From positions 46,532-110,531 of the forward strand of contig NZ_PFGL01000067.1 of assembly GCF_002783505.1 (NCBI RefSeq): a stretch of 64,000 bases of DNA. The letters are read 5' to 3'. A program made the position numbers and the translations under genes. Below, piece after piece: positions 10,642-21,392 of this stretch. Source of the DNA: Shewanella sp. CG12_big_fil_rev_8_21_14_0_65_47_15 (GTDB lineage: Bacteria; Pseudomonadota; Gammaproteobacteria; Enterobacterales; Shewanellaceae). The notes under the pieces were generated by a model that made no database searches, was not told the origin of the DNA, and saw only the letters and a list, made by a program, of their open reading frames with translations. How positions within the stretch are numbered: position 1 is the stretch's first letter; the number at the start of each line of letters is the position of its first letter.

Positions 10642-11092
10642 TTTAGCCTTAGATGTGCAATACGCCACCACAAGCGACTACCTGCCAACACAGGCACAAT
10701 TGACCCTATGGGCGAAAACAGCCATTGGCAACAGCATGGAACAGGCAGAATTGACGATCCGCATCGTCGATAGTCGTGAAAGCCAAATGCTTAACAGTAC
10801 CTATCGCGGTAAAGATAAACCGACCAATGTGCTGTCTTTTCCCTTTGAAGCCCCAGCAGAAATTGAACTTCCATTGCTTGGGGATCTTGTTATTTGCGCC
10901 GCAGTCGTTGAAAATGAAGCCCGTGAGCAGCAAAAAACCCTAGAGGCCCACTGGGCGCACATGGTTGTACATGGTTGTCTGCATCTGCTAGGGTATGATC
11001 ACATCGAAGATGAAGAAGCCGAAGAGATGGAGTCATTGGAGACTCAACTCATTGTAAGCTTAGGTTTTACTGACCCATATAAGGAAGAATAA
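10631..11092 (+). CDS. ybeY: Endoribonuclease YbeY (16S rRNA maturation)
   Basis: A zinc-dependent single-strand RNase needed for 16S rRNA 3' end processing and ribosome quality control. The signature [11 protein letters not shown] (about residues 114-124) carries the three zinc-binding His of the HxxxHxxxxxH motif, and [15 protein letters not shown] is the other conserved block. The 153 residues are normal. The start overlaps the end of ybeZ. Confidence 0.96.
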   Translation: MSLDLALDVQYATTSDYLPTQAQLTLWAKTAIGNSMEQAELTIRIVDSRESQMLNSTYRGKDKPTNVLSFPFEAPAEIELPLLGDLVICAAVVENEAREQQKTLEAHWAHMVVHGCLHLLGYDHIEDEEAEEMESLETQLIVSLGFTDPYKEE

Positions 11093-11131
11093 TTAACTGA
11101 GATAAGATTTATCTAAGTTAATGAGAAAACT

Positions 11132-12007
11132 ATGAGTGACGATATCCCCCCGAGTACGAACGCCCATAAGAAAAGCTGGTTAGATAGAGTAAGTCAGTTA
11201 TTTCAGGGCGAGCCTCAAAATCGCGAAGATTTAGTCGATGTGATTGATGGTGCAGAGCAGCGCGATCTGATCACTGAAGACACCCGCGAAATGATCAAGG
11301 GTGTATTAGAAGTATCTGATATGCGTGTTCGGGACATTATGATCCCAAGAGCTCAAATTGTTGCGATTCAAATCGACAATACCGTTGAAGAACTCCTTGC
11401 CACTGTGATTGGCTCGGGCCATTCCCGCTTCCCCGTCGTGAATGAAGACAAAGATCATATCGAAGGCATATTGCTCGCTAAGGATTTGATCCCCTACGGT
11501 TTCTCCAACAGTGATGAGCCCTTTTCCCTCGGTCGCGTGATCCGTCCCGCCGTCGTTGTGCCAGAAAGCAAGCGTGTCGATGTATTGCTCAAAGAATTCC
11601 GTTCACAACGCTACCATATGGCGATTGTTGTCGATGAGTACGGCGGTGTGTCTGGTCTTGTAACCATCGAAGATATTTTGGAAGAAATCGTTGGTGAAAT
11701 TGAAGACGAATTCGACCACGATAGCGCCGAAGAAACCGAAATTCGCAAAGTCGGCAACACGGTTTATATGGTTAAGGCTTTAACGCCAATTGAAGACTTT
11801 AACGAAGAGTTCAATACTGATTTCAGCGATGAAGAGTTTGATACCGTCGGTGGGTTAGTCTCCCACGCCTTCGGCCATCTGCCGGAACGCAATGAAAGTA
11901 TTCTGATTGAAGGCATAGAGTTCAAAGTGATTAGCGCCGATACAAGGCGTTTGATCCAACTCAGGGTTAAACTCCCCGATCCTAATATTGGCGAAGACAT
12001 AGAATAA
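11132..12007 (+). CDS. corC: CorC/YbeX family CBS-domain protein
   Basis: A cytosolic protein with two CBS domains (about residues 70-190: VRDIMIPRAQIVAI and YHMAIVVDEYGGVSGLVTIEDILEEIVGEI) and a C-terminal transporter-associated CorC_HlyC domain (about 205-285). It has been linked to magnesium/cobalt efflux with CorA and, in E. coli, to ribosome metabolism. It has no membrane segments, as expected for the short 291-residue form. Third gene of the operon, ending six bases before lnt. Confidence 0.93.
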   Translation: MSDDIPPSTNAHKKSWLDRVSQLFQGEPQNREDLVDVIDGAEQRDLITEDTREMIKGVLEVSDMRVRDIMIPRAQIVAIQIDNTVEELLATVIGSGHSRFPVVNEDKDHIEGILLAKDLIPYGFSNSDEPFSLGRVIRPAVVVPESKRVDVLLKEFRSQRYHMAIVVDEYGGVSGLVTIEDILEEIVGEIEDEFDHDSAEETEIRKVGNTVYMVKALTPIEDFNEEFNTDFSDEEFDTVGGLVSHAFGHLPERNESILIEGIEFKVISADTRRLIQLRVKLPDPNIGEDIE

Positions 12008-12013
12008 TCACTC

Positions 12014-13588
12014 GTGCTAAATAACATTCGGGCTTTTGCCCAACAAAAGTCCCGCTCTCGCGCTTTGAGGCTCGTACTGGCACTGGCTCTTGGCGCCAGT
12101 ACAGCACTTTCATTCGCCCCTTATTCCATCTGGATTATCTATCCTATCGCTATGGCGCTGGCCCTTTGGCAGAGCCATCCCCTCTCGACTAAGGCGAGCT
12201 TTTACTATTGGTTAAGCTTTGGTTTTGGTTGTTTTGCCGTCGGGATCAGTTGGGTACACGTGAGTATGGACACCTTTGGTGGCCTGCCCCTTGCCGCCTC
12301 GATTGGCTTGATGGCCTTATTAGCCCTGTATTTAGCCTTATATCCCGCACTGGCTGGTTTAGTGCTGGCTTGGCTAACGAACACCCGCCGCTGTGATGGT
12401 GAAACTAAGGTCGGTCTTTGGCGTAATCTCGCCCTATTCCCCGCCCTGTGGACCTTAACCGAATGGGCTCGTGGTTGGGTGATGACGGGCTTCCCCTGGT
12501 TATGGGCCGGTTATTCGCAAACCCAAGGACCGCTAAAATCCCTTGCCAGTATCATAGGTGCCTTAGGATTAAGTTTCTTAATCGCGATGATCGCGGGTGC
12601 CTTAGCGCTCTGTTTTGCTAAACGCTATAAAAGCTTGCTGATTTTGCTGCCAATCACGGTGCTGAGTGCCTGGGTTGTACCTAAATTTTCCGATATTCAT
12701 CCAACGGGTGAAAGCGTCAAAGTGGCACTGGTGCAGGGCAATATTCCCCAAAGCATGAAGTGGGAGCCCGAAGCTCTGTGGCCAACACTCTTAAAATACA
12801 TGGACTTATCCCGCGAACACTTAGATGCCGACATCATTATTTGGCCAGAGGCCGCCGTCCCAGCACCCGAGTCTATGGTGCAGGACTTTTTAGATAATGC
12901 CAATAAAGTCGCCAATCTAAACCATACCTCAATCATTACTGGCATTATTAGCCATCAAAACAATGATTTTTATAATTCATTGATTGTGTTGGGTAATCAC
13001 AACCAGAAACAGCAGGAAGCGCCTGACTATGAGGGCGATGGCAGCAACCAGTTTAAGAAACATCACCTGTTGCCGATTGGTGAGTTTGTGCCCTTCGAGG
13101 CGCTACTGCGCCCGATTGCGCCGTTCTTCAATCTGCCCATGTCATCCTTTGCCAGAGGCGAATACCAACAGCCGAATTTGAGCGCGCTTGGACATAAAAT
13201 CGCGCCGGCAATTTGCTATGAAATAGCGTTCCCAGAGCAACTCAGGGACAGTGTCGACCTAGATACCGATATGCTGCTCACAGTGTCAAACGATGCCTGG
13301 TTTGGCACCTCAAATGGGCCATTGCAACATATGGAAATGGCCCAAATGCGCTCCATTGAATTGGGCCGTCCTTTAGTGCGCGCGACCAACAACGGTGTTA
13401 CCGCCGTAGTAGATGAAAAGGGCAATATCACCGCATCATTACCGCAGTTTGAAACGGGCGTCCTAAGCGCAACCATTCCGCTGGTGACAGGCCAAACATG
13501 GTTCGCAAAATTAGGCCAAACACCCCTGCTACTGCTCTGTGGTTTACTGGTATTACTCGGCTTTGGCAGACGTGTTAAAGCGCAATAG
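12014..13588 (+). CDS. lnt: Apolipoprotein N-acyltransferase Lnt
   Basis: An inner-membrane enzyme that adds the third acyl chain to the N-terminal Cys of lipoproteins, a step needed for Lol sorting to the outer membrane. Several hydrophobic helices fill the first 215 residues, and a periplasmic nitrilase domain follows (about 225-490). The catalytic Glu-Lys-Cys triad is visible: Glu in IIWPEAAVPAPES, Lys in KKHHLLPIGEFVPFE and Cys in APAICYEIAFPE. A last membrane segment closes the 524-residue protein. The start is GTG, six bases after corC. Several lipoproteins in this window (LptE, MltB, RlpA, the M48 protein) would be its substrates. Confidence 0.95.
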   Translation: MLNNIRAFAQQKSRSRALRLVLALALGASTALSFAPYSIWIIYPIAMALALWQSHPLSTKASFYYWLSFGFGCFAVGISWVHVSMDTFGGLPLAASIGLMALLALYLALYPALAGLVLAWLTNTRRCDGETKVGLWRNLALFPALWTLTEWARGWVMTGFPWLWAGYSQTQGPLKSLASIIGALGLSFLIAMIAGALALCFAKRYKSLLILLPITVLSAWVVPKFSDIHPTGESVKVALVQGNIPQSMKWEPEALWPTLLKYMDLSREHLDADIIIWPEAAVPAPESMVQDFLDNANKVANLNHTSIITGIISHQNNDFYNSLIVLGNHNQKQQEAPDYEGDGSNQFKKHHLLPIGEFVPFEALLRPIAPFFNLPMSSFARGEYQQPNLSALGHKIAPAICYEIAFPEQLRDSVDLDTDMLLTVSNDAWFGTSNGPLQHMEMAQMRSIELGRPLVRATNNGVTAVVDEKGNITASLPQFETGVLSATIPLVTGQTWFAKLGQTPLLLLCGLLVLLGFGRRVKAQ

Positions 13589-13598
13589 GATTTAGACT

Positions 13599-14102
13599 AT
13601 GCATTACCCATTCAATAAACAAGATATGGCTGGCTTTACCTTGATTGAACTGGTCGTGGTGATGATTGTGCTTGGGATCTTGGCTGTGATTGCCGCGCCT
13701 AAATTTATCGGCTTAAGCAAAGAAGCTCGGGAGAAAACCCTACAGCAATTACAAGCCAGTGTGAAAACCGCTAATACGCTCACCTACTCAAAAACCCAAA
13801 TGCCCAGCCTGCAAAGCCAAGTGGTCGCTGGGCGTGATGATATTATCGACATCGATCTTGACGGCGATGGCACAGTCGACACCCGCCTAAAATGGGGATA
13901 CCTCGATAATACCGATGTGGAAAAGTGGATCACATCGGACGAAAAATTAGTGATCCAATATCAAGGTATTGATATCACTTACATTGGATATGATCTTAAT
14001 AGCAACACCTTAGTCAATGACGATCAATGTTATTTCCGTTATACCCAGGCAACGGATGCCAACACACCACCACAGTATGATCTCACTCTCCAAGGCTGTT
14101 GA
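13599..14102 (+). CDS. Orphan type IV prepilin-like protein
   Basis: A 167-residue prepilin. After a short leader comes the type III signal [26 protein letters not shown] (about residues 11-36), with the expected Gly before Phe and Glu at position +5, ready for prepilin peptidase. The C-terminal part holds two Cys (DDQCYF and the terminal QGC), as in MSHA-type pilins with a disulfide loop. [12 protein letters not shown] stretch resembles a calcium-binding loop. It starts ten bases after lnt, so it may be read through from that operon. No other pilus genes are nearby, so it is a minor or orphan pilin using machinery elsewhere. Confidence 0.85.
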   Translation: MHYPFNKQDMAGFTLIELVVVMIVLGILAVIAAPKFIGLSKEAREKTLQQLQASVKTANTLTYSKTQMPSLQSQVVAGRDDIIDIDLDGDGTVDTRLKWGYLDNTDVEKWITSDEKLVIQYQGIDITYIGYDLNSNTLVNDDQCYFRYTQATDANTPPQYDLTLQGC

Positions 14103-14227
14103 CGCGGCCAATGCCTACAAAATGAATACCGACAAAATAGATTAGGCCCTGTACTCATTTCACGGTAAAGTGCTCCATTAGACGTGGCCTTGCTTGACTG
14201 CCTCGTATTTCATACCAAGGCAAACCT

Positions 14228-14881
14228 ATGGCTCCCCTGCGTATCCGCTATCAAACCCACGAGTTTGGGGCGATTGACATCCATGTTCGCACCCTTAGAG
14301 ATAATCAAGAATTTCAAGATATTAACGGCGAGGCGGAAAAGCTCGGTATTTCCTCTGCCACTTGGCCATTATTTGGCATAGTCTGGCCATCCGGGCAGGT
14401 GCTCTCCCACCATATGCTTGACTACGATATTAACAATAAACGTATTTTAGAGGTTGGCTGTGGAATTGGTCTTGCCAGCCTAGTGCTTAATCACAGATGT
14501 GCTGATATTACGGCAACTGACTATCACCCTGAAACCGGTGGCTTTCTTGCGCAAAATGTGGCGCTCAATAAAGGCCGTGCCATCCCCTTTGTACGAACGG
14601 GTTGGGCGGATGCGGCATCGGAATTAGGTATGTTCGATTTGATTATCGGTAGCGATCTGCTCTATGAACAAGAACATGCCGACTTGCTTTCTCAATTCAT
14701 TGAGCAACATGCCAATCCAAGTTGCGATGTTGTGCTGGTCGATCCTGGCCGCGGAAATCACGCCAAATTTAGTAAAAAAATGGTCTCGCTTGGTTTTGAC
14801 CATTCCCAACATAAACCCATCAATACGGCATTTTTAGCCGCGCCTTTTCATGGTCAAATTCTGAATTATTGTCGCAACTAG
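14228..14881 (+). CDS. Class I SAM-dependent methyltransferase (METTL21/nicotinamide-N-methyltransferase-like)
   Basis: A 217-residue Rossmann-fold methyltransferase. Motif I is ILEVGCGIGLASL (about residues 77-89), the acidic end of strand 2 is TATDYHPE, and DLIIGSDLLYE (about 139-149) matches the D/E-x-x-Y motif of the METTL21-like protein-lysine methyltransferase group. The substrate cannot be read from the sequence; protein lysine methylation is only a family-based guess. The ATG follows AAGG. It is separated from the prepilin by 125 bases and converges with ybeL across a palindrome. Confidence 0.8.
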   Translation: MAPLRIRYQTHEFGAIDIHVRTLRDNQEFQDINGEAEKLGISSATWPLFGIVWPSGQVLSHHMLDYDINNKRILEVGCGIGLASLVLNHRCADITATDYHPETGGFLAQNVALNKGRAIPFVRTGWADAASELGMFDLIIGSDLLYEQEHADLLSQFIEQHANPSCDVVLVDPGRGNHAKFSKKMVSLGFDHSQHKPINTAFLAAPFHGQILNYCRN

Positions 14882-14922
14882 CCCATAATGACCAACGCCC
14901 TTCCCTCTATTTTCGCCCCTAA

Positions 14923-14949
14923 AACAAACGACGCCTAGGCGTCGTTTGG
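14923..14949 (-). terminator. Terminator between methyltransferase and ybeL genes
   Basis: The 24-base palindrome CAAACGACGCC/GGCGTCGTTTG lies between the two convergent genes. The minus-strand side runs into TTTGTTTT, so it mainly serves ybeL; the plus side lacks a good T-run. Confidence 0.7.
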
Positions 14950-14966
14950 GGGTTCAAAGTTCACGC

Positions 14967-15473
14967 TTAGGGCGTCAGCGGTTCACGGGTAAACTCTTCG
15001 TGATCGCACTCAGGACAATCGGGAACAATCCCAGGAAACTCAATACTCATTTCATGGCCACAATTGGTGCAAACCATAATGCCCTGGCTGACAATATCAC
15101 CACTCTGGTAATAGCCATGATGTTTAAAGTCTTGAGTCAACTCATGCCACTCCACTTGGCTACGGTCGGTTATTTCACTCAGCCAGTGCCACAGGGTATT
15201 TTCCATGGCAATAACACTAGGGCTATGACTTAAACTATCGGCATTTTGCTCACGCAAAAAACTCGCTATATCACGCTTTAAAAATTGTTCCACTAACGCG
15301 AGTTCATCTTCTTTGGCCTGTTCTTTAAGACGCAAATACTCCTTACCTTGAGTGACTGACTTAAATAAATTCTTTGCAGTCATAGTGTTATCTTCTGCAA
15401 ATTGGGATTTCACCTCGGTAATTAAGGCTTGATACAGTCCTAGTAGCGCGTTACTTCTCTCATTCATAACCAA
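14967..15473 (-). CDS. ybeL: YbeL-type zinc-ribbon protein (DUF1451)
   Basis: A 168-residue protein of the DUF1451/YbeL family. The first 120 residues are charged and helical. The C-terminus is a zinc ribbon with two CxxC pairs, VCTNCGHE and PDCPECDHEEF (about residues 135-160). The function is unknown in the family. It lies divergently next to leuS, the same neighbourhood as E. coli ybeL-leuS, which supports the assignment. Confidence 0.88.
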   Translation of the reverse strand: MVMNERSNALLGLYQALITEVKSQFAEDNTMTAKNLFKSVTQGKEYLRLKEQAKEDELALVEQFLKRDIASFLREQNADSLSHSPSVIAMENTLWHWLSEITDRSQVEWHELTQDFKHHGYYQSGDIVSQGIMVCTNCGHEMSIEFPGIVPDCPECDHEEFTREPLTP

Positions 15474-15588
15474 TACTCCTTCATAGGAACCTTTTTAATG
15501 CATCGCTTCTAGTTTATTCTATGCAGATCTTATTCGCGCCGATATGGCGTTAGATCAAATAATAGGCGGCACTGCCGGAAATAGCGTG

Positions 15589-18168
15589 ATGCAAGAGCAA
15601 TATAATCCCTCAGAAATTGAAGCCTTAGTGCAAAAGCACTGGCATGACAACAAAACCTTTGAAGTCACTGAAGATGCAAACAAAGAAAAGTTTTATTGCC
15701 TTTCAATGTTTCCGTACCCTTCGGGCCGACTCCATATGGGACACGTCCGCAACTATACCATAGGTGATGTAGTTGCACGCTTCCAGCGTCTTCAGGGCAA
15801 AAACGTGCTGCAACCCATAGGTTGGGACTCATTTGGTCTACCCGCTGAAAATGCCGCGATTAACAACAAAACCGCGCCTGCACCATGGACCTATGAAAAC
15901 ATAGAGTACATGAAGAACCAGCTGAAATTGCTGGGTTTTGGTTACGATTGGAGCCGTGAAATCGCCACTTGCACCCCAGAATATTATCGCTGGGAACAAT
16001 GGTTCTTCACTAAGTTGTACGAGAAAGGCCTAGTCTACAAGAAGACGGCCTCGGTCAACTGGTGTCCAAACGATGAAACCGTACTGGCGAACGAGCAAGT
16101 TCAAGACGGTTGCTGCTGGCGCTGTGATACCCCTGTGGAACAAAAAGAAATCCCACAGTGGTTTATTAAAATCACCGCCTATGCAGAAGAATTATTAAAC
16201 GATATCGATACCTTAGATGGCTGGCCTGAGCAGGTTAAGACCATGCAGCGCAACTGGATTGGTCGCAGCGAAGGTGTAGAAATGACCTTCGGCGTCGCAG
16301 GTAGCGATAAAACCTTCGATATCTATACCACCCGTCCAGATACCTTAATGGGCGTGACCTATGTGGCGATTGCCGCGGGTCATCCCTTGGCTGAAATCGC
16401 CGCGCAATCTAATCCTGAGCTTGCCGCCTTTATCGATGAGTGCAAAAACAGCACCACCTCGGAAGCCGAACTTGCGACCATGGAAAAACGCGGCGTGGCC
16501 ACTGGGCTTTTCGCTATTCATCCTATCACTGGCAAGCAAGTGCCTATTTGGGCCGCTAACTTTGTACTGATGAACTATGGCACCGGCGCTGTGATGTCGG
16601 TTCCTGGCCACGATCAACGTGACTTCGAATTTGCCAAGAAATACGGTCTAGCGATTGAAGCTGTGATCAAGCCAGTTGATGGCGAAGTCGACATCAGTGA
16701 AGCCGCTTATACCGAGAAAGGCATACTATTTAACTCCGGTGAGTTCGACGGTTTAGACTTTGACGCCGCCTTCAATGCCATCGCTAACAAGTTAGTCGCC
16801 GAAGGTAAAGGCAAGCGCCAAGTCAACTACCGTCTGCGCGATTGGGGTGTTTCACGTCAGCGTTACTGGGGCGCGCCAATTCCTATGGTGACCTTAGCCG
16901 ACGGCTCTGTGATCCCAACGCCTGAAGACCAACTGCCCGTATTACTGCCAGAAGATGTAGTGATGGACGGGATTCAAAGCCCCATCAAGGCCGATAAAGA
17001 ATGGGCGAAAACCCAAGTCAACGGTCAAGATGCACTGCGTGAAACCGATACCTTCGATACCTTTATGGAATCCTCTTGGTATTACGCCCGTTACTGCAGC
17101 CCGCAGGCCGATGAAATGTTAGATCCCGCTAAAGCCAACTACTGGCTACCCGTGGATCAGTATATTGGCGGTATCGAACACGCCTGTATGCATTTGTTAT
17201 ATTTCCGCTTCTTCCACAAATTGCTGCGTGATGCGGGTCTAGTCAACACCAATGAGCCAGCAAAACAGTTACTGACTCAGGGCATGGTTTTAGCCGATGC
17301 CTTCTACTACACCAACGATAAAGGTGCCCGCGTATGGGTGTCGCCGTTAGATGTAGCAACCACAGAAAAAGACGACAAGGGCCGCATAACTAAGGCTATC
17401 GACAAAGACGGCAACGAGCTGGTTTATACCGGCATGAGCAAGATGTCTAAGTCGAAAAACAACGGTATCGACCCTCAAGTCATGGTTGAGAAATACGGCG
17501 CCGACACAGTTCGCCTATTTATGATGTTCGCATCCCCACCAGAATTAACCCTGGAATGGCAGGAGTCTGGCGTTGAAGGCGCGCACCGCTTTATCAAACG
17601 TCTGTGGAAGCTTGCAAGCGAGTATATCGCCCAAGACAATAGCGAAGCCTTAGATGTCAGCAAGTTAACTGGCGATCAAAAAGCGCTGCGCCGTGAAGTC
17701 CACAAGACTATTGCTAAGGTGACCGATGATATCGGCCGTCGTCAGATGTTCAACACAGCCGTTGCCGCCGTGATGGAACTGATGAACCATCTGCAAAAAG
17801 CGCCACAAACCACAGGCCAAGACAGAGCCATTATCGGCGAAGCCTTATCTGCGGTGGTGCGTTTACTGTACCCAATCATTCCACATGTGAGCTTTAGTCT
17901 GTGGAATGAGTTAGGTAATGCGAGCAGCATCGAAGATAGCCAATGGCCCGTTGTCGATGACTCAGCCCTAGTGGAAGACAGCAAACTGATTGTGGTACAA
18001 GTGAACGGTAAAGTCCGTGCCAAAATCACAGTGGCAGCCAATGCGGATCAAGCCTCCGTCGAAGCGCTGGGTATGGCGGATGAGCAAGTCATCAAGTACT
18101 TAGATGGCGTGACAGTGCGTAAAGTTATCTATGTCCCAGGTAAACTGCTCAGCATAGTTGCCAACTAA
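15589..18168 (+). CDS. leuS: Leucyl-tRNA synthetase
   Basis: A class I aminoacyl-tRNA synthetase that charges tRNA-Leu. I moved the start to the ATG of [18 protein letters not shown] because the family begins there (E. coli MQEQY); the track's 15-residue extension is not conserved. This gives 859 residues. Signatures are [10 protein letters not shown] (HIGH motif), the editing (CP1) domain with [12 protein letters not shown], a Cys-rich patch ([11 protein letters not shown]...CCWRCDTP), and KMSKSKNNG (KMSKS loop). The anticodon-binding and C-terminal domains are intact. It leads a long co-directional cluster; lptE follows after 13 bases. Confidence 0.96.
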   Translation: MQEQYNPSEIEALVQKHWHDNKTFEVTEDANKEKFYCLSMFPYPSGRLHMGHVRNYTIGDVVARFQRLQGKNVLQPIGWDSFGLPAENAAINNKTAPAPWTYENIEYMKNQLKLLGFGYDWSREIATCTPEYYRWEQWFFTKLYEKGLVYKKTASVNWCPNDETVLANEQVQDGCCWRCDTPVEQKEIPQWFIKITAYAEELLNDIDTLDGWPEQVKTMQRNWIGRSEGVEMTFGVAGSDKTFDIYTTRPDTLMGVTYVAIAAGHPLAEIAAQSNPELAAFIDECKNSTTSEAELATMEKRGVATGLFAIHPITGKQVPIWAANFVLMNYGTGAVMSVPGHDQRDFEFAKKYGLAIEAVIKPVDGEVDISEAAYTEKGILFNSGEFDGLDFDAAFNAIANKLVAEGKGKRQVNYRLRDWGVSRQRYWGAPIPMVTLADGSVIPTPEDQLPVLLPEDVVMDGIQSPIKADKEWAKTQVNGQDALRETDTFDTFMESSWYYARYCSPQADEMLDPAKANYWLPVDQYIGGIEHACMHLLYFRFFHKLLRDAGLVNTNEPAKQLLTQGMVLADAFYYTNDKGARVWVSPLDVATTEKDDKGRITKAIDKDGNELVYTGMSKMSKSKNNGIDPQVMVEKYGADTVRLFMMFASPPELTLEWQESGVEGAHRFIKRLWKLASEYIAQDNSEALDVSKLTGDQKALRREVHKTIAKVTDDIGRRQMFNTAVAAVMELMNHLQKAPQTTGQDRAIIGEALSAVVRLLYPIIPHVSFSLWNELGNASSIEDSQWPVVDDSALVEDSKLIVVQVNGKVRAKITVAANADQASVEALGMADEQVIKYLDGVTVRKVIYVPGKLLSIVAN

Positions 18169-18181
18169 TGCTGGTCATTAG

Positions 18182-18700
18182 ATGAATAGGAAACCGCGAA
18201 AACTTATGCTAATTAAACGCTTAGCTTTCGCAATCATGGCGCTGGTCATTATGACCAGCGCCGGTTGCGGTTTTAAGCTCCAACGTAGCTATCAAATCCC
18301 CGCTGCGCTTAACCAGTTAAGCTTGAGCAGTTCGGATGAATATAGCGAACTCACTCGCCTAGTGCGTGAGCGGTTACGTTTGAACAATGTCAAGATTGTC
18401 GATGCGGCCAATGACGTACCTGTGCTAAGGCTAATCACCGACTCACTAGAGCGTTCGACCTTGTCTTTGTATCCCACGGGTAACGTCGCCGAGTATGAAC
18501 TGATTTATTTAGTCGAATTCGCCGTGGCACTACCGGGCAAAGAGGCGCAGCCTTTCAAGGTTGAAATCCGCCGCGACTACTTAGACGATCCCCGTACCGC
18601 GCTGGCAAAGAGTCGTGAAATGGAATTGCTCACTAAGGAAATGCGTATCCAGGCTGCCGATCGTATTCTGCAGGCGATGGCCAGCACTGAGGTGAATTAA
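18182..18700 (+). CDS. lptE: LPS-assembly lipoprotein LptE
   Basis: The outer-membrane lipoprotein that plugs the LptD barrel and helps insert lipopolysaccharide. The signal ends in the lipobox TSAGC, followed by GFKLQRSYQIP, which matches the GC-G-F-x-L pattern of LptE. The length of 172 residues is typical. Neither the ATG at 18182 nor the ATG at 18206 (MLIKRLAFA) has a strong ribosome binding site; the later one gives the more usual signal peptide. Position between leuS and holA is the conserved enterobacterial order. Confidence 0.92.
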   Translation: MNRKPRKLMLIKRLAFAIMALVIMTSAGCGFKLQRSYQIPAALNQLSLSSSDEYSELTRLVRERLRLNNVKIVDAANDVPVLRLITDSLERSTLSLYPTGNVAEYELIYLVEFAVALPGKEAQPFKVEIRRDYLDDPRTALAKSREMELLTKEMRIQAADRILQAMASTEVN

Positions 18701-18733
18701 TGTGGGGCAACGATTAATGCCGGACATCATTCA

Positions 18734-19765
18734 ATGAGAGTCTATCCCGATCAACTCTCCCGCCACCTTAACCAGCTATTGCCCTGTTATCTGATTTTTG
18801 GTGATGATCCTTGGTTAATCGAAACGACTAAGGATCAGATCCGCCAATTTGCTAAACACCATGGCTTCGATGAACGCATCCAGCTTATCCAAGAAACGGG
18901 CTTTAACTGGAGCGACTTAACCCAGGAATGGCAGGCCATGAGCCTGTTTTCCAGCAAGCGTATCATAGAGCTAAACCTACCTAACGCTAAACCCGGTGCG
19001 GACGGTTCAACTACGCTGCAAGCACTATTGCAAACACCCAATCCCGATATGCTGTTGATTATCGAGGGCCCAAAGCTTGCTAGCGAGCAAACCAACAGCA
19101 AATGGTTTAAGACCTTAGATGCCCATGGCATGTATCTGCCCTGCACCACCCCCGAGGGCGATCAGTTTATGCGCTGGCTCGACTCACGTATCAAGCATTT
19201 TAAGCTCAATCTGCAAAGTGATGCCCGCGCTATGCTGTATTCCCTCTATGAAGGGAATTTATTGGCCGCCGATCAAGCCATGCAGCTATTGCAACTCCTC
19301 AGCCCAACTCGCCCCGTCAGTGCCGATGAGTTAAGCCATTACTTTGAAGATCAGTCCCGCTTTACCGTATATCAACTCACCGATGCCCTACTGACCAATC
19401 ACCAACAAAGTGCCCAACATATGCTGGGGCAACTTAATGGCGAAGGCACTGCACTGCCCATCCTGCTTTGGGCGCTCTTTAAGGAGCTGCACCTCCTGCT
19501 CATGTTAAAGAGTGAACAGGCACAAGGCGCGGCGTTAAATGCTCTTTGGAGTAAACACCGTATTTGGGATAAGCGTAAACCCCTCTACCAAGCGGCACTG
19601 CAGCGACTGACACTCGAACAGATTGAGCATATGTTAGCCTTTGCCTCCAAGCTTGAACTGAATTTAAAACAGCACGGCAGGGAAGATTGGACAGGACTAA
19701 GCCATCTATGCCTGTTATTCGATCCCAAAGCCCATCGGCAGTTGGCCCATATAACCTTAGAGTAA
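18734..19765 (+). CDS. holA: DNA polymerase III delta subunit
   Basis: The clamp-loader wrench that opens the beta clamp. The 343-residue length fits. The N-terminal domain begins [30 protein letters not shown], matching the usual xxYLIxGDExxL pattern, and the AAA+-like lid and C-terminal helical collar follow. It lies between lptE and nadD, as in E. coli. A second clamp-loader gene, holD, is also in this window. Confidence 0.95.
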   Translation: MRVYPDQLSRHLNQLLPCYLIFGDDPWLIETTKDQIRQFAKHHGFDERIQLIQETGFNWSDLTQEWQAMSLFSSKRIIELNLPNAKPGADGSTTLQALLQTPNPDMLLIIEGPKLASEQTNSKWFKTLDAHGMYLPCTTPEGDQFMRWLDSRIKHFKLNLQSDARAMLYSLYEGNLLAADQAMQLLQLLSPTRPVSADELSHYFEDQSRFTVYQLTDALLTNHQQSAQHMLGQLNGEGTALPILLWALFKELHLLLMLKSEQAQGAALNALWSKHRIWDKRKPLYQAALQRLTLEQIEHMLAFASKLELNLKQHGREDWTGLSHLCLLFDPKAHRQLAHITLE

Positions 19766-19778
19766 TCGAAGAGTAGCT

Positions 19779-20426
19779 ATGCGCATTGGTATTTTAGGCG
19801 GTACCTTCGACCCCATACATTACGGTCATATTCGTCCTGCAATGGAAGTGAAACAGACGCTGGGTTTAGATAAAATCCTGCTGATGCCTAACCATATTCC
19901 GCCCCATAAACAGCAACCACACTCCACCACGGCGCAACGTCTAAATATGGTGGCGGATGTCTGTACTAAACTCGATGGCTTTGAGCTTTGTGATATCGAA
20001 GCGAAGCGAAATACGCCTTCCTATACCGTCGTGACCCTAAAACAACTGCGTAAACACTATCCCCATGATGAACTGTTTTTTATTATGGGCATGGACTCTT
20101 TTATGCATCTGCAAAGCTGGCATAAATGGCAGCAACTATTTGAATACTCAAACCTTGTAGTCTGTCAGCGCCCCGGTTGGCAATTAGCCAGCGGACATCC
20201 AATGCAGCAGGTGCTTAGCGAACGCCACGAAGCCATCGATACCTTTAAAAAGACAGCACTACCGCAAACACCTATCCTTGGGCGTATTTTTACCGTCGAT
20301 ATCACCGCGCAGGATATCTCTTCAACCCAGATACGTTCACAGTTAACTCAGGGGGAAATCCCCCAGGACGCTCTTATGCCGATAACATTAAATTACATTA
20401 AAAAACAACAACTTTACTTATCTTGA
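19779..20426 (+). CDS. nadD: Nicotinate-nucleotide adenylyltransferase
   Basis: Converts nicotinate mononucleotide and ATP to deamido-NAD in NAD synthesis. Signatures are [11 protein letters not shown] (nucleotidyltransferase HxGH-type motif, residues 7-17), [16 protein letters not shown] and the C-terminal [11 protein letters not shown] (ISST motif). The 215 residues are complete. It starts 13 bases after holA. Confidence 0.96.
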   Translation: MRIGILGGTFDPIHYGHIRPAMEVKQTLGLDKILLMPNHIPPHKQQPHSTTAQRLNMVADVCTKLDGFELCDIEAKRNTPSYTVVTLKQLRKHYPHDELFFIMGMDSFMHLQSWHKWQQLFEYSNLVVCQRPGWQLASGHPMQQVLSERHEAIDTFKKTALPQTPILGRIFTVDITAQDISSTQIRSQLTQGEIPQDALMPITLNYIKKQQLYLS

Positions 20427-20532
20427 TTCAATATTAGCCCAGATATAGTAAACTCGATCGTCGATCCAATGTATTCCATGGCCCAACACTGATATACTAC
20501 CGCGCTATTTAAAATTATTGAGGTACATCAGC

Positions 20533-20862
20533 GTGCAGAGCGCCGAATTAAAGCAGTTCGTAGTCGACAAGATCGACGACTTAAAAGCCAGAGATGTGGT
20601 AGTTATCGATGTTAGCAAGCAGTCTAACATTACTGACTATATGGTGATTTGTTCAGGCACATCAAAGACTCATGTTAAAGCTATCGCCGAAAACCTAGTC
20701 GTTGAAGCTAAAGCCGCGGGCATCCCACCTATAGGGGTAGAAGGCCGTGATAGCAGCGAGTGGGTGCTGGTAGATATGGGCAACGTGATCCTGCACGTTA
20801 TGCAAGATCAAACCCGCGACTTCTACCAGCTTGAAAAGCTCTGGTCAGAAAAACAAGCCTGA
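20533..20862 (+). CDS. rsfS: Ribosomal silencing factor RsfS
   Basis: Binds uL14 on the large subunit and blocks subunit joining in stationary phase. I placed the start at GTG 20533 because TTGAGG lies nine bases upstream; the track's TTG is part of that Shine-Dalgarno sequence. This gives 109 residues, the family size. Conserved stretches are [14 protein letters not shown] and [21 protein letters not shown]. The stop overlaps the rlmH start (TGATG). Confidence 0.95.
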   Translation: MQSAELKQFVVDKIDDLKARDVVVIDVSKQSNITDYMVICSGTSKTHVKAIAENLVVEAKAAGIPPIGVEGRDSSEWVLVDMGNVILHVMQDQTRDFYQLEKLWSEKQA

Positions 20863-21332
20863 TGAAGTTGCAACTCATCGCAGTAGGAACACGGATGCCC
20901 GATTGGGTTACCCGTGGTTTCGAAGAATACCAGCGCCGCTTTCCCCGTGATATGGCGCTGGAGCTTATCGAAATACCCGCAGGAAAGCGGGGGAAAAATG
21001 CCGACATAGTCCGGATCCTGCAAAAGGAAGGCGAGCAAATGTTGGCGGCCATTCCCAAAGGCAATCATATTGTTAGCTTAGATCTTCCCGGTAAAAACTG
21101 GACAACCCCAGAGTTAGCAACAGCCCTAAGCAAGTGGCAACTCGATGGCCGAGATGTGAGTCTATTGGTTGGTGGCCCAGAGGGTTTAGCACCCGCCTGT
21201 AAAGAAGCGGCACGCCAAAGTTGGTGCCTATCGGCATTGACCCTGCCCCATCCTCTGGTGCGGATCGTAGTTGCCGAAAGCTTATACCGCGCGTGGAGTG
21301 TGAACACCAATCACCCTTATCACAGAGAATAG
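20862..21332 (+). CDS. rlmH: 23S rRNA pseudouridine-1915 N3-methyltransferase RlmH
   Basis: A small SPOUT methyltransferase that modifies Psi1915 in helix 69 of 23S rRNA on the assembled ribosome. The 156-residue protein has the family N-terminus [16 protein letters not shown], the SAM knot [11 protein letters not shown] (about residues 103-113) and the C-terminal [27 protein letters not shown]. The start overlaps the rsfS stop by one base. Confidence 0.97.
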   Translation: MKLQLIAVGTRMPDWVTRGFEEYQRRFPRDMALELIEIPAGKRGKNADIVRILQKEGEQMLAAIPKGNHIVSLDLPGKNWTTPELATALSKWQLDGRDVSLLVGGPEGLAPACKEAARQSWCLSALTLPHPLVRIVVAESLYRAWSVNTNHPYHRE

Positions 21333-21392
21333 CGGGATCTTGATGTTAACGAGTGTCAACCACCCGGATGGGATCAGCTGGAGATAGCCTAA

